From: JBCCQH01 sp039024435
GTDB lineage: Bacteria > Bacteroidota > Bacteroidia > J057 > JADKCL01
Length of the DNA: 64,000 bases
Reading direction: 5' to 3'
Assembly: GCA_039024435.1 (NCBI GenBank)
Contig: JBCCQH010000005.1
Coordinates: forward strand, 1 to 64,000
The position numbers and the translations under genes are program-made. Every line of letters starts with the position of its first letter. Position 1 is the first letter of the stretch. The notes beneath the pieces were generated by a model that ran no database searches, was not told the origin of the DNA, and saw only the letters and a list, made by a program, of their open reading frames with translations. This document shows positions 54,525-63,800 of the stretch, piece by piece.

Positions 54525-55916
54525 ATGTACCGAATCTCCATCTCCCTCAGCCTCGTGCTGTACCTGCTTGCTACCCCCATCCTCGCCCAAACCGTCAACT
54601 ACGACGACGTAGCTGTCATCGTCAACGATTCCAGTGCAACTTCCGTCGCCATCGGCAATTACTTCGCCAATGCCCGCAACATCCCCACCAGCCGCATCAT
54701 CCACCTCGCGGTTCCCCCCCGGGAAACCATCGACAGCCTCGAATTCGTGGCCCTGCAGGGCCAGCTCAAAATCGCCCTGACGAGCAATAACCTCGCCGAT
54801 TCCCTGAATTACCTGGTGACCACCAAAGGAATGCCGCTGCGCATATCGGTAAATGGTGCCTGCGATTCCACGATCAACAGCAATCCCATTCCCGTTTCCA
54901 ATTGTACCTGCCTCGAAAGTCAGATCAGCATGCTGCTCGGTCCGCTTTCGGGCCAAATCCTGAGCGGCGGAGCCAGTTTCAATCCCGCCCGCGGCTGGAA
55001 CCAACCCTTCGACCGCGACAGCCTCGGCATCTTTGCCGTCACGCGGCTAGATGCCTACACCGAACAAGAGGTCAGGGACCTCATTGACCGCAGTGGTCCC
55101 GACTTGGTGTACAATACCCAAGCCCAAGCCGTGCTGGACTACAGCAATGCCTTGACTTCCGACCTCACGCTGTGGGAATCTTGGGTGGAGCGCACCGTGG
55201 ATTCATTGACCCCACTCCCTTTGCTGGTGCTCGATGATACCGCAAATGCCACGTTTGTCGCCAATGAAGCGAACGTTGTCAGCTACTTTGGCATTCATTA
55301 TCAGCCCAGTATCGTCCAAACCAATTTCAATTGGGCTCCCGGGGGATTCGGTATGCTGTACTACGGCAAACTCGCGGAGAGCTTTGATCCCGCCAATAAT
55401 CTCAACAATGAATATTGGTCCGGAGACATGATCCGCGATGGCGCGACAGTCGGTGCCGCCCCCGTGTACTGGACCTACGTCTCACCGGCCCCCCGGCCCT
55501 GGGAGATGTTTACCCAATACCTGGACCCGGCAACCAATTTCAACGCGGCCGAAGCATTTTACAACAGTGTGGTTTTTCTGGGGGACCAATGGTTACTCGT
55601 CGGCGACCCCAAGACCTCCGTGCGCTCGGCCCTGACGCTGAATACCCCGCCGGCACCTCCGGAAGACCTCCCATTTATCATTTTCCCAAATCCCAATGCG
55701 GGCCAGTTCACCCTGCAGGCCGATTTGAAACCCGGGCCGGTCACCATTTCCATTGCCAATCCCCTGGGCCAGCTCGTCTACCGCGAAGCCATCCAGCACG
55801 CCGGCGGCACCTGGACCCAATCGTTGGACTTGAACCAAGTCAGCCGGGGCGTGTACCTCCTGCGGGTCGACACCGAGCGGGAACGCATCGTGCGGCGGGT
55901 CGTCATCGACCATTAA
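54525..55916 (+). CDS. TIGR03790-family secreted protein with T9SS type A sorting domain
   Basis: A 463-aa protein. A signal peptide (ISLSLVLYLLATPILAQ) covers residues 1-22. Residues 25-360 match the TIGR03790 family (YDDVAVIVNDSS; NYFANARNIP; NSLNYLVTTKGMPLRI-like core; CTCLESQISMLLG). The last 80 residues (FIIFPNPNAGQFTL; ANPLGQLVY; VSRGVYLLRVDTERERIVRRVVI) form the T9SS type A sorting domain. The protein should be exported and anchored or released at the surface. Its catalytic role is unknown. It is a single gene with a clear terminator behind it. Confidence 0.88.
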   Translation: MYRISISLSLVLYLLATPILAQTVNYDDVAVIVNDSSATSVAIGNYFANARNIPTSRIIHLAVPPRETIDSLEFVALQGQLKIALTSNNLADSLNYLVTTKGMPLRISVNGACDSTINSNPIPVSNCTCLESQISMLLGPLSGQILSGGASFNPARGWNQPFDRDSLGIFAVTRLDAYTEQEVRDLIDRSGPDLVYNTQAQAVLDYSNALTSDLTLWESWVERTVDSLTPLPLLVLDDTANATFVANEANVVSYFGIHYQPSIVQTNFNWAPGGFGMLYYGKLAESFDPANNLNNEYWSGDMIRDGATVGAAPVYWTYVSPAPRPWEMFTQYLDPATNFNAAEAFYNSVVFLGDQWLLVGDPKTSVRSALTLNTPPAPPEDLPFIIFPNPNAGQFTLQADLKPGPVTISIANPLGQLVYREAIQHAGGTWTQSLDLNQVSRGVYLLRVDTERERIVRRVVIDH

Positions 55917-55967
55917 AGACCAACCTGAACAAACTCAAATCGCAAAAACATCAATCAGCTTACCTTC

Positions 55968-56000
55968 CGGATTCCGGCCGCCCCCGGGATCCGTTTTTTT
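55968..56000 (+). terminator. Rho-independent terminator after TIGR03790 gene
   Basis: CGGATTCCGG pairs with CCGGGATCCG (one G-T wobble) around a 6-nt loop and is followed immediately by seven T residues at 55994-56000. It is the clearest intrinsic terminator in the window. Confidence 0.85.
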
Positions 56001-56020
56001 GTGCCGCGCCGATTCTGAAA

Positions 56021-56554
56021 TCAGCGCGATCCCTCGCCGGAAAAGCCTTCAAATTTGTTTTTGAAGAGGACATTGAAGGTGGTGAGCGAGCCGTAAATCC
56101 GGGTGATGTACTGCTGCATGTTTACCTTTTCCTCGTCAGAGAGCCCTTTGTGGCTGTTGATTCGCTGTTCAAGCACCCGCAGGCGGTCCCGCAACATGAC
56201 AATCTTGTGGAAAAAGGTCTCGATGGGAATTTCTTTGGGTTTCAACGAGCTATCCCGGGGCTGCATAATGAGCGTGCCACCAGTCCAGCGGTCGCCGAGG
56301 GGCACAATTTCCTGGACATCGGTCCATTTGCGCAGGATGCTGATCAAGCTTTGCTCCACATCCCACAAGCTCACCCCATCCTCGTCCGGATCGACCCGCT
56401 CGATCAGCATGATCTCTTCGTCTTTGCGGATTCGCTCTTCGCCTTCTTCAATGAACATCACCGTGTAGGTCATGGCGTTGATGCCGATCACGACGCCCAA
56501 TCCGAACTTGGGGTGCTTGATCCGTGATCCGATGCCTAGATATCCTTGACTCAT
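56021..56554 (-). CDS. Bacteroidota conserved hypothetical protein, 177 aa
   Basis: A cytoplasmic 177-aa protein. The N-terminus (GIGSRIKHPKFGLGVVIGINAMTY) resembles the small beta barrel (Tudor/SH3-like) seen at the C-terminus of UvrD-like helicases and in other Bacteroidota proteins that start with a GxRVxHxxFGxG motif. A helical C-terminal half (FHKIVMLRDRLRVLEQRINSH) is probably a coiled coil. No enzymatic motif. It is 48 bp upstream of the lipoprotein gene's stop and may be transcribed with it, since both read minus. Role unknown. Confidence 0.65.
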   Translation of the reverse strand: MSQGYLGIGSRIKHPKFGLGVVIGINAMTYTVMFIEEGEERIRKDEEIMLIERVDPDEDGVSLWDVEQSLISILRKWTDVQEIVPLGDRWTGGTLIMQPRDSSLKPKEIPIETFFHKIVMLRDRLRVLEQRINSHKGLSDEEKVNMQQYITRIYGSLTTFNVLFKNKFEGFSGEGSR

Positions 56555-56602
56555 AATTGTTGTAATCTCGAATTTAATGCCGTGCTTCCGTGCTTTTCCG
56601 GG

Positions 56603-57448
56603 TCATTCGTCCCGCGTCGGTTGCAGTTCCTGTTGATCAATTTGGTTGAATTCTACCCCGTTGACCTTCATAACGTGGAGGATGCTGGGGTCGTCGTAGT
56701 CGATTTTCGGGCCGAGAACATTCATCACCAAAGGGATTTGGATGCCTTCCACCTGCTTGTAACCACTGTACACGCAGGTGCCGACCACCGATTTGTTTAC
56801 GCCCCGGACGGTGTATTCCACCAAGTCGATGAGTTTGGTTTCCGCATTGATGTAGAGGGCGTACTGGTCGTACTCCTTCTGCGGCTCGTCGGTGTTCCAG
56901 GTGGCAAACAGAATTTCGTACTTTTTTCCTTGGATCTCGCGTTCGCCCCCGTGGCGCATGATGGGCGCTTCCATGATTTTGAGCGGCAATTGCAGAAAAT
57001 ATTGCCAGGTCGGCAGCCAGAACTTGATGCGCCGGTTGTGTTTCCACTTGCGTTCGGACCCGGATTTCGCCTTTTGCTCCCAGGAATACCAATTGCTCAG
57101 TCCCCAGATGAGGCCCGCCTTTTTGCCTTCCTTGACGCGCATGTGGGCGTCAGCGGCATCGGGAACGTAGCTCAGGGTCATCGCCGCGCCGCCTCCGGGG
57201 AAGGGCGAAGCAAATTTCAGCTTCTCGAACCGGTCTTCGAAGTCAAAGGTGACCGTTTCGTAGTTTTCCCATTTGTCCGCGCCGTGGGCGAGGAAACACG
57301 TCTGCATGAGGCGGCGTGCTTTTTGGGTAGAACCCGGCGCATCGATGGCCGCTTTCATTTCTGTTGTCCGCAGGTCCGACAGTTTGCATCCCGCAAATGA
57401 CAAAACCGTGGCGACCAGGAACAGCCCGAGAAGTGGATTGCGTTTCAT
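56603..57448 (-). CDS. Lipoprotein, LolA/LppX-like fold possible
   Basis: A 281-aa protein from ATG 57448 (a start 33 nt earlier is less likely). A lipoprotein signal peptide (LLGLFLVATVLSFAGC) precedes the lipidated Cys at about residue 21. The mature protein is beta-rich with motifs such as WENYETVTFDFED and YALYINAETKLIDLVEYTV, resembling outer-membrane lipoprotein-sorting or LppX-like half-barrels, although no profile can be run here. Likely located at the inner face of the outer membrane. The ATG lies 123 bp from the divergent ligA gene. Confidence 0.65.
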   Translation of the reverse strand: MKRNPLLGLFLVATVLSFAGCKLSDLRTTEMKAAIDAPGSTQKARRLMQTCFLAHGADKWENYETVTFDFEDRFEKLKFASPFPGGGAAMTLSYVPDAADAHMRVKEGKKAGLIWGLSNWYSWEQKAKSGSERKWKHNRRIKFWLPTWQYFLQLPLKIMEAPIMRHGGEREIQGKKYEILFATWNTDEPQKEYDQYALYINAETKLIDLVEYTVRGVNKSVVGTCVYSGYKQVEGIQIPLVMNVLGPKIDYDDPSILHVMKVNGVEFNQIDQQELQPTRDE

Positions 57449-57559
57449 CCCGTTAAGATAGCAAAAGATCTTCCGAGCCAAGGACAGCGGCCGGTGATTT
57501 TCGCAAATTTACGTGGATAACAAGCCGTTTCACCGCCACGTGCTTCCGCGACTTTTTTA

Positions 57560-57567
57560 TAAATTTG
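57560..57567 (+). promoter_or_regulatory. -7 box TAAATTTG four bases before ligA ATG
   Basis: TAAATTTG fits TAnnTTTG exactly and is separated from the ATG of ligA (57572) by GGCC. As with mqnE and the methyltransferase gene, initiation would occur at or next to the start codon. A -33 TTTG is not seen. Confidence 0.4.
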
Positions 57568-57571
57568 GCCC

Positions 57572-59590
57572 ATGACAGAAACGACCGACCTAAATCAGAT
57601 CCAGGCGCGCATCAATCAGCTTACCGAGGAGCTGAACGCCCACAACCACCGCTACTATGTACTGGCCGCCCCCATCATTTCCGATTTTGAATTTGACAAG
57701 TTGCTCCGCGAACTTCAGGACCTCGAAGCGGCCTATCCCGAGTTGAAGCGTGCCGATTCGCCCAGCTTGCGGGTCGGCGGGGACATCACGAAGGAATTTC
57801 CGACGTTTACCCACGTCCGTCCGATGTTGAGCCTCCAGAATACCTACTCACGGGAAGAAGTCGAAGACTGGCTGAAAAGCATCGAAAAACTGCTCGAAGG
57901 CCGTCCCCATACCTACTTCGTGCAGCACAAGTTTGACGGAGTGTCCCTGAGTTTGCACTACGAAAATGGGGTCATGCAGCATGGGGTCACCCGCGGCGAC
58001 GGTACCCAAGGCGACGAAATCACCGCCAATGCCCGTACCATTCCCACCGTCCCGCTCTCCCTGAACGCCGACAACCTGCCCGCTTCGTTTGAGGTTCGGG
58101 GCGAAGTCCTGATGCACCGGGACAAATTTGATGCGCTGAATGAACGCCGGGTGGAAAAGGGGGATGCGCCGCTAATGAATCCCCGCAATGCCACCGCCGG
58201 CACCCTCAAAATGCAGGATTCCAGCGTGGTGGCCAGCCGGCCCATGACCTTCTACGCGTACTGGCTCGGGGCTGAAGGCGAAATCCCTGCCACCGACAAC
58301 GATCAGCAGATGCTCCTGCGCGACTGGGGTTTCAAAGCCTACCACAATGTCCGCCTCTGTCAAAACATGGATGAAGTCTTTGATTACATCAACCATTGGG
58401 AAACCGCCCGCGAGGAACTTCCCTACGAAATCGATGGCATCGTGATCAAGGTCAACGAAGTTCCCCTCCGCGAAATTCTGGGAGCGACTTCGAAGTTTCC
58501 CCGCTGGGCCATCGCCTTCAAGTACCAAGCGGAAAAGGCCGAAACCCAACTCCGTTTTGTCAATTATCAAGTCGGGCGGACGGGTACCGTGACCCCGGTT
58601 GCCAATCTGGATCCGGTCCTACTTGCCGGCACGGTGGTCAAGCGGGCTTCGCTCTACAATGCAGACGAATTGGAGCGACTCGACCTGCACGAAGGCGATA
58701 CCGTACGCGTCGCCAAAGGGGGGGAAATCATCCCCAAAGTTGTCGAAGTTATCACCGCCAAACGACGCCGGGAGGCGCTGCGGATCGTCTTCCCGCAGAA
58801 TTGTCCGTCCTGCAACATTGATCTGCAAAAAAATGAAGGCGAAGTCAATTACTTCTGCCCCAACACGGCCACATGCCCGCCGCATGTGCGGGGCCGCATC
58901 GAACCCTTTGCCGCCCGCCGCGCGATGGACATCGACGGACTCGGCACCGAAATCATCGCCCAACTCGTGGAAGCTGGGCTGGTCAATGACTACACCGATT
59001 TGTACGACTTGACCTACGAGCAAGTGGTCAATCTGGAGCGCTTCGCTGACAAAAGCGCCCGCAATCTGGTCGAAAGCATTGCCGCCAGTACCGAGGTCCC
59101 CTACCCCAAGGTACTTTTTGCCCTTGGGATCCGTTATGTAGGCGAAACGGTGGCTAAGAAACTGGCGAAACAATTCCAGAGCATCGATGAGTTGATGGCG
59201 GCGGACAAAGAAGCCATCGTGGACGTCCACGAAATCGGGGAGCGCATCGCCGACAGCGTGATTGCCTTCTTCGCCGAGGCGGACAACCGCGCCAAAATCG
59301 AAAAGCTGCGGGCGGCGGGCGTCCAGTTGGAATTGGCGGAAGAGGACAAAGCGGTGTCGCAGGCATTGGCCGGAAAAAGCTTTGTGGTGACTGGTACACT
59401 GGCAAACTTTACCCGGGACACCATCAAGGCCCACATCGAGAGCCACGGCGGCACGGTCAAAGGCTCGGTTTCTGCCAAAACGGACTACCTGGTCACCGGC
59501 ACCGACCCCGGCGGCTCCAAGGTGACCAAAGCCGAAAAACACAAGGTGACTATCCTCACCGAAGCTGAGTATTTGGAAATGACTGCATGA
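57572..59590 (+). CDS. ligA: NAD-dependent DNA ligase LigA
   Basis: A 672-aa protein of standard LigA length. The adenylated lysine is Lys120 in HKFDGVSL (KxDG motif). The NAD-binding Ia domain leads (YYVLAAPIISDFEFD). Then come the OB fold, the four-Cys zinc finger (CPSCNIDL ... CPNTATC), helix-hairpin-helix repeats (FALGIRYVGETVAKKLAKQF) and a BRCT domain (FVVTGTLANFTRD) at the C-terminus. It seals nicks in replication and repair. The stop overlaps the start of the DUF6913 gene by 4 bp (ATGA). Confidence 0.97.
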   Translation: MTETTDLNQIQARINQLTEELNAHNHRYYVLAAPIISDFEFDKLLRELQDLEAAYPELKRADSPSLRVGGDITKEFPTFTHVRPMLSLQNTYSREEVEDWLKSIEKLLEGRPHTYFVQHKFDGVSLSLHYENGVMQHGVTRGDGTQGDEITANARTIPTVPLSLNADNLPASFEVRGEVLMHRDKFDALNERRVEKGDAPLMNPRNATAGTLKMQDSSVVASRPMTFYAYWLGAEGEIPATDNDQQMLLRDWGFKAYHNVRLCQNMDEVFDYINHWETAREELPYEIDGIVIKVNEVPLREILGATSKFPRWAIAFKYQAEKAETQLRFVNYQVGRTGTVTPVANLDPVLLAGTVVKRASLYNADELERLDLHEGDTVRVAKGGEIIPKVVEVITAKRRREALRIVFPQNCPSCNIDLQKNEGEVNYFCPNTATCPPHVRGRIEPFAARRAMDIDGLGTEIIAQLVEAGLVNDYTDLYDLTYEQVVNLERFADKSARNLVESIAASTEVPYPKVLFALGIRYVGETVAKKLAKQFQSIDELMAADKEAIVDVHEIGERIADSVIAFFAEADNRAKIEKLRAAGVQLELAEEDKAVSQALAGKSFVVTGTLANFTRDTIKAHIESHGGTVKGSVSAKTDYLVTGTDPGGSKVTKAEKHKVTILTEAEYLEMTA

Positions 59591-60138
59591 ACTGGTTACA
59601 GTCCCTAAAGCACGGATACAGTCTGAAGGTCTTCGAGCAACGCGCCCGAAAGGTGACCTTTCCCCACGCCTTTGTCGATTTGGACAAGGCGGCCTCGGTG
59701 GGCTTCATCATCAACATGGGGCTCTTCAGTCCAGAAGACCTGGTCGACTTTACCAAGTACATCACCCGGCTGGAACACGCCGGCAAGGTCGTGCTGGTCG
59801 TCGAACTGAATTTCAAGCGCAAGGGCAGCCCCATGTTCAAAGATTCGGTGCGCTCGATTTTCATCAATCCGGAACAGATCAATTGGTTGGGCCTGCCATC
59901 GGTGCGGCGGCTGCAAGAACTGAACAAAGCACGGCTGGATCTGTTGGTCAATCTGGACACCTCGGAGTCGATGACCTCGCGCTACATCTGCGGACTTTCC
60001 AATGCCCGCACCCGCGTGGGACTGCACGAACTGGGGTACGAAAAGTTCTACGAATTGCTCCTCGACATGCCCCGGACCACGTCCATGCAGGAATTGTTGG
60101 GGGCGTTTGAGACATTCACGAAAATGCTGGAAAAATGA
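59587..60138 (+). CDS. DUF6913-like Bacteroidota protein
   Basis: A 183-aa cytoplasmic protein between ligA and dapA with 4-bp overlaps on both sides. The pattern (SVGFIINMGLFSPEDLVDF; RLQELNKARLDLLVNLDTSES; YICGLSNARTRVGLHEL) matches a Bacteroidota-restricted family that I associate with DUF6913. No enzymatic motif is recognised. The overlaps imply translational coupling, so its level likely follows LigA and DapA, though a functional link is unproven. Confidence 0.7.
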   Translation: MNWLQSLKHGYSLKVFEQRARKVTFPHAFVDLDKAASVGFIINMGLFSPEDLVDFTKYITRLEHAGKVVLVVELNFKRKGSPMFKDSVRSIFINPEQINWLGLPSVRRLQELNKARLDLLVNLDTSESMTSRYICGLSNARTRVGLHELGYEKFYELLLDMPRTTSMQELLGAFETFTKMLEK

Positions 60139-61040
60139 TTCAAGAATTTCACGGTTTGGGGGTCGCGATGGTCACCCCATTTCTGCCGGATGGTGGGGTC
60201 GATCACGAAAGCCTGAAGCGGCTGACCGTCCACCTGATCGAAGGCGGTGTCGATTATTTGGTGGTGCTGGGCACCACGGGCGAGACAGTAACCTTGTCCA
60301 TTGCCGAGCAGATCGACGTGATCACCACGGTCATGGACGTCAATGCAGGCCGGCTCCCCATCGTCCTGGGGGCAGGCGGAAACAACACCGATGCGGTGGC
60401 CACAAAGATGATTGCCTTTGCCGAGCAATTCCAACCGAATGCCTTCTTGTCCGCCTCTCCCGCGTACAACCGGCCGACTCAGGCGGGCATTGTCGCCCAC
60501 TATCAGGCCTTGAGTAAGGTCACCGACGTACCGATTATCCTTTATAATGTCCCCGGCCGCACCGCCAGCAATCTGCTCTCCGGGACCACCCTGAAAATCG
60601 CCCGCACCTGCCCCACGGCCATCGGAATCAAAGAAGCCTCCGGCAATCTGGAACAGTGCATGGAAGTCACGGCGGGCCGTCCCGAGGGATTTTTCCTCAT
60701 ATCGGGCGACGACCTGCTGACTTTGCCGCTGCTGGCGGCGGGCTTCGACGGTCTGATTTCGGTCATCGCCAATGCGCTGCCGGAAGAAACCGCCCAACTC
60801 GTCCGGGCGGGGCGTGCCGGCGACCTCACCACCTTGCGGACCCTGCATTACCGTTTGATGCCGCTGGTTCAGGCGATTTTTGCCGAAGGCAATCCCGCCG
60901 GAGTGAAGACCGTGCTGGATATATTGGGCATTTGTCGCCCGGGGGTACGCCTGCCCTTGCTTCCGGCCTCCGACGCCTTGCGCGAACGGATCAAGGAATT
61001 GCTCCTCGTCCTCAAGAGCGTTCCCGACCCCGCTTCCTGA
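60135..61040 (+). CDS. dapA: 4-hydroxy-tetrahydrodipicolinate synthase DapA
   Basis: A 301-aa aldolase-type TIM barrel. GTTGETVTLS lies near residues 48-57, the catalytic Tyr is Tyr137 (LYNVPGRT), and the Schiff-base Lys is Lys166 (IGIKEASG). It condenses pyruvate with aspartate semialdehyde, the committed step of lysine and meso-diaminopimelate synthesis. The start overlaps the upstream gene by 4 bp; moaCB follows after 23 bp. Length is normal. Confidence 0.95.
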   Translation: MIQEFHGLGVAMVTPFLPDGGVDHESLKRLTVHLIEGGVDYLVVLGTTGETVTLSIAEQIDVITTVMDVNAGRLPIVLGAGGNNTDAVATKMIAFAEQFQPNAFLSASPAYNRPTQAGIVAHYQALSKVTDVPIILYNVPGRTASNLLSGTTLKIARTCPTAIGIKEASGNLEQCMEVTAGRPEGFFLISGDDLLTLPLLAAGFDGLISVIANALPEETAQLVRAGRAGDLTTLRTLHYRLMPLVQAIFAEGNPAGVKTVLDILGICRPGVRLPLLPASDALRERIKELLLVLKSVPDPAS

Positions 61041-61063
61041 ATTACTGCTCCATCTCTTTGCCC

Positions 61064-61990
61064 ATGCGGGACATCCACCACAAGCACCACACCCTCCGCA
61101 TCGCCCTGGCCGAAGCGGTACTGCGCGTGCGCCCGGAAAGTGTGGACGTCGTCCGGCACAATACCGGCCCCAAGCAGGACATCCTCCCCACCGCCCGGGC
61201 GGCCGGCTACCTCGCGGTCAAAAACACCCCGGGGGCGATTCCATTGTGCCATCCCCTCCCGGTCGAAGCGGTCGACATCGATTTTGAGTTTTCCCGGGCG
61301 GAAGACCACGGAGAGATTCGCATCCTGCTGCTCGCCAAGACAATTTACAAGACGGGTTGCGAAGTAGAAGCCATGCACGGTGCGGCGGTGGTCGCGCTCA
61401 CGATTTACGACATGCTCAAGCCGGTGGATTCGGAAATCGAAATCGAAAAAGTGCGCCTGGTGCGCAAGCAAGGGGGCAAGACCGATTTCGGCGGTCAATT
61501 TGACGGGACCTTGACCGCCGCGGTCATCGTCTGCTCCGACTCGGTAGCGGCGGGCAACAAGGAAGACAAAGCCGGGAAAGTCGTCGCGGCCAAGCTCGAA
61601 GGCATGGGCCTCAACCTCGCCAAGTACACCGTGATCCCGGACGAGGTCGACCGCATTCAGTCCGAAGTGCGCGACAGCCACGCGGCGGCAACCGACTTGA
61701 TTCTGACTTGTGGAGGGACCGGTCTTTCCCCCACCGACGTGACCCCAGAGGCAGTGCGTCCGCTGCTCGATCGCGAAGTGCCGGGCATCATGGAAGCCGC
61801 CCGCGACTACGGACAGCAGCGCACCCCCTACGCCATGCTATCCCGCGGAGTCGCCGGACTGATGGGTCGGTCGCTGGTCATCACGGTCCCCGGCTCGACC
61901 AAAGGCGCCGAGGAAACCATCGATGCGTTGTTCCCCGCGGCGCTGCACATCTTCAAAGTCCTGGAGCATGGCTTCCGACACGGGAAGTGA
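61064..61990 (+). CDS. moaCB: Fused MoaC-MoaB molybdenum cofactor protein
   Basis: A 308-aa fusion starting at ATG 61064; a much longer in-frame extension back to 60656 overlaps dapA and is a shadow. Residues 1-150 are MoaC (PLCHPLPVE; CEVEAMHGAAVVALTIYDM), which makes cyclic pyranopterin monophosphate from the 3',8-cyclo-GTP product of MoaA. Residues about 155-308 are MoaB/MogA-like (TCGGTGLSPTDVTPEA; VITVPGSTKGAEETIDAL), the molybdopterin adenylation family. Fused MoaCB proteins are known in other bacteria. It lies at the end of the ligA operon. Confidence 0.92.
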   Translation: MRDIHHKHHTLRIALAEAVLRVRPESVDVVRHNTGPKQDILPTARAAGYLAVKNTPGAIPLCHPLPVEAVDIDFEFSRAEDHGEIRILLLAKTIYKTGCEVEAMHGAAVVALTIYDMLKPVDSEIEIEKVRLVRKQGGKTDFGGQFDGTLTAAVIVCSDSVAAGNKEDKAGKVVAAKLEGMGLNLAKYTVIPDEVDRIQSEVRDSHAAATDLILTCGGTGLSPTDVTPEAVRPLLDREVPGIMEAARDYGQQRTPYAMLSRGVAGLMGRSLVITVPGSTKGAEETIDALFPAALHIFKVLEHGFRHGK

Positions 61991-62063
61991 GGCTGATCCG
62001 GAGGGGAGGAGCCGTTGACGGGGCTGTTTTCCGTCCCCTTGATCAAATTTGCCCCCGCAAAGC

Positions 62064-63800
62064 CTACTCTGGCGGGATGCTCAACTTCTCATCAAACCAG
62101 AAAACCTTATTGGGATCGTATTTCGCCTTGATTTGCTTGAGGCGCGGCAGGTTGCTGGCGCCCTTAGCTTTGCCGTAGTACGCAGCCAAATCCAGGTTCT
62201 TATCGACAAAATTGATGCAGGCTCCTTCCACGAGGTTTGGTCCGGAAAGGGCGGCCCGCCCCGCGGCGATCCATTTCAGGAATTCTTCCTCTTTGGGATT
62301 TGCCGGATCGGACCACCACGCTTGCCACTGGAAGATGACGTCCTTGTTGCGCCAGAAGAAAGCGGTTTCGGCAGGGGCAAAATTCTTCACTGCACTGTTG
62401 GCCTTTTGGGTTGCGCCCAGACCGTGGAGGACCAGGTAGAGACTCGCACTCTGGTAGGGCTTCCACGCTTCCTTGCTGCGATTGGTTTGGTCAAAAAAAT
62501 CGGCGGCTGCCCGGGCGATTTTGGCGTAGTTCGCTTGCTTGTCCGCCGCGTCACTGTCCGCAAGGGGAAAGGCAGAAGAGATTTTGTGGGGATGGGGCGC
62601 ATCGCAGGTGCTGGCCGGTGGCTTGGTTATTCTTTTTTCTTTCTCCCCCTCGGCGTCTTGAGCCCCACTCAGTGCCGGGGACATGACCGGAGCGGAGGGG
62701 TAAAGGAAATCTCCCAGGGCCGCGTCGAGCTCATGAATGTACTCCTCGAGGTAATTCTGCGGTTCCATTTCTGCTAGGCTGGCCGAAAAGCCCAACAATC
62801 GCCCGGACCCGGCACCCAGAGGAGCTCGCTCGGGTTGCGCCCACAAATCGCCTTTTAAATAAAGCTTCAGCGGTTCCAGAAGCGTTTTCAAATCGGACTT
62901 GGGACCGTAGTAGCGCCCGGCAATGGTGACCGGATGCAAACCGTTGCTGCGATCCGGATTTTTTACCCGCACGGCGGCCGCGGTGGTGAGTTCGTGCGGG
63001 AATTTGGCTTGAATTTCCAGATAGGCAGCGACGAATTGTTCCACCTCCACTTTGGTCAGATCTTTGCGCCCGAGCTCGGCAAACCAGGTCAGGTGCCCGT
63101 CTTTTTTGAGTGGGCTGAGTTTGATCAGGAAGCGGGTCACGATCCCGAAATTGCCCCCGCCTCCGCCGCGAACGGCCCAAAACAGGTCTTGGTAAGCATT
63201 GTTGGCATTGGCCCGGACAATATTGCCGTTGGCCAAAACGACTTCCACCTCGATGACACTGTCGCAAGTCAGCCCGTACATGCGGGTCGCCCAGCCCCAG
63301 CCACCGCCGTGGATGAGTCCTCCGGGATTGACCGACTGGCAGCCTCCACCGGGGATCACCTTGCCGTGCAGGCCCACTTCGTAATACGCCTCCTGAAGTT
63401 TTTTGCCCACCGGAAGCCAGGCGGTGTCTCTTTTCACCGGATCTGGGTAGACGATGGTATTCATCTCCGATAGCCGAACGATCAGGACGTTGTCCGCCGA
63501 GCACATCGCTTCGTGCTGGTGCCCGCCCGAGCGGATCCGCAACCCGAAGGTTTGTCCCTCGATGTCCTTGTGGGTCTGACAAAACTTGAGGCAGGTCGCG
63601 ACCTGCTCGGCGTTGCGGGGATAGGCCACGGCCCAAGGCTGATAATCAAATTCCGGGCGGCTGTTTGAAATCTCTCGGGCCCGGTCGTAGCCCACCCCAT
63701 CGATGACCGTCACCCGAAAGCCCTCGGCAATCCCCCGGTTTTTCAAGCGGTTAAACTGGGCAATTGCGTGTTGTTTGGGAGTTTTACTATTGGTAGTCAT
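62064..63800 (-). CDS. FAD-dependent oxidase, berberine-bridge type
   Basis: A 578-aa flavoenzyme with no visible signal peptide. The FAD-binding PCMH/FAD_binding_4 domain has the bicovalent attachment pair: His94 in RSGGH and Cys154 in PGGGCQSVNPGG. The mid-region holds the substrate-binding fold, and the C-terminus has the BBE motif (LKQIKAKYDPNKVFWF). Such enzymes oxidise sugars, alcohols or alkaloid-like substrates with oxygen; the substrate here is unknown. A Lys/Pro-rich segment near residues 360-400 looks like a flexible linker. It is a single gene at the window's right end. Confidence 0.9.
   Translation of the reverse strand: MTTNSKTPKQHAIAQFNRLKNRGIAEGFRVTVIDGVGYDRAREISNSRPEFDYQPWAVAYPRNAEQVATCLKFCQTHKDIEGQTFGLRIRSGGHQHEAMCSADNVLIVRLSEMNTIVYPDPVKRDTAWLPVGKKLQEAYYEVGLHGKVIPGGGCQSVNPGGLIHGGGWGWATRMYGLTCDSVIEVEVVLANGNIVRANANNAYQDLFWAVRGGGGGNFGIVTRFLIKLSPLKKDGHLTWFAELGRKDLTKVEVEQFVAAYLEIQAKFPHELTTAAAVRVKNPDRSNGLHPVTIAGRYYGPKSDLKTLLEPLKLYLKGDLWAQPERAPLGAGSGRLLGFSASLAEMEPQNYLEEYIHELDAALGDFLYPSAPVMSPALSGAQDAEGEKEKRITKPPASTCDAPHPHKISSAFPLADSDAADKQANYAKIARAAADFFDQTNRSKEAWKPYQSASLYLVLHGLGATQKANSAVKNFAPAETAFFWRNKDVIFQWQAWWSDPANPKEEEFLKWIAAGRAALSGPNLVEGACINFVDKNLDLAAYYGKAKGASNLPRLKQIKAKYDPNKVFWFDEKLSIPPE

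Noticed and set aside
60656..61063. An N-terminal extension of the moaCB frame into dapA
   Set aside because: The extension overlaps the end of dapA out of frame and is not MoaC-like; ATG 61064 gives the expected MoaC N-terminus.
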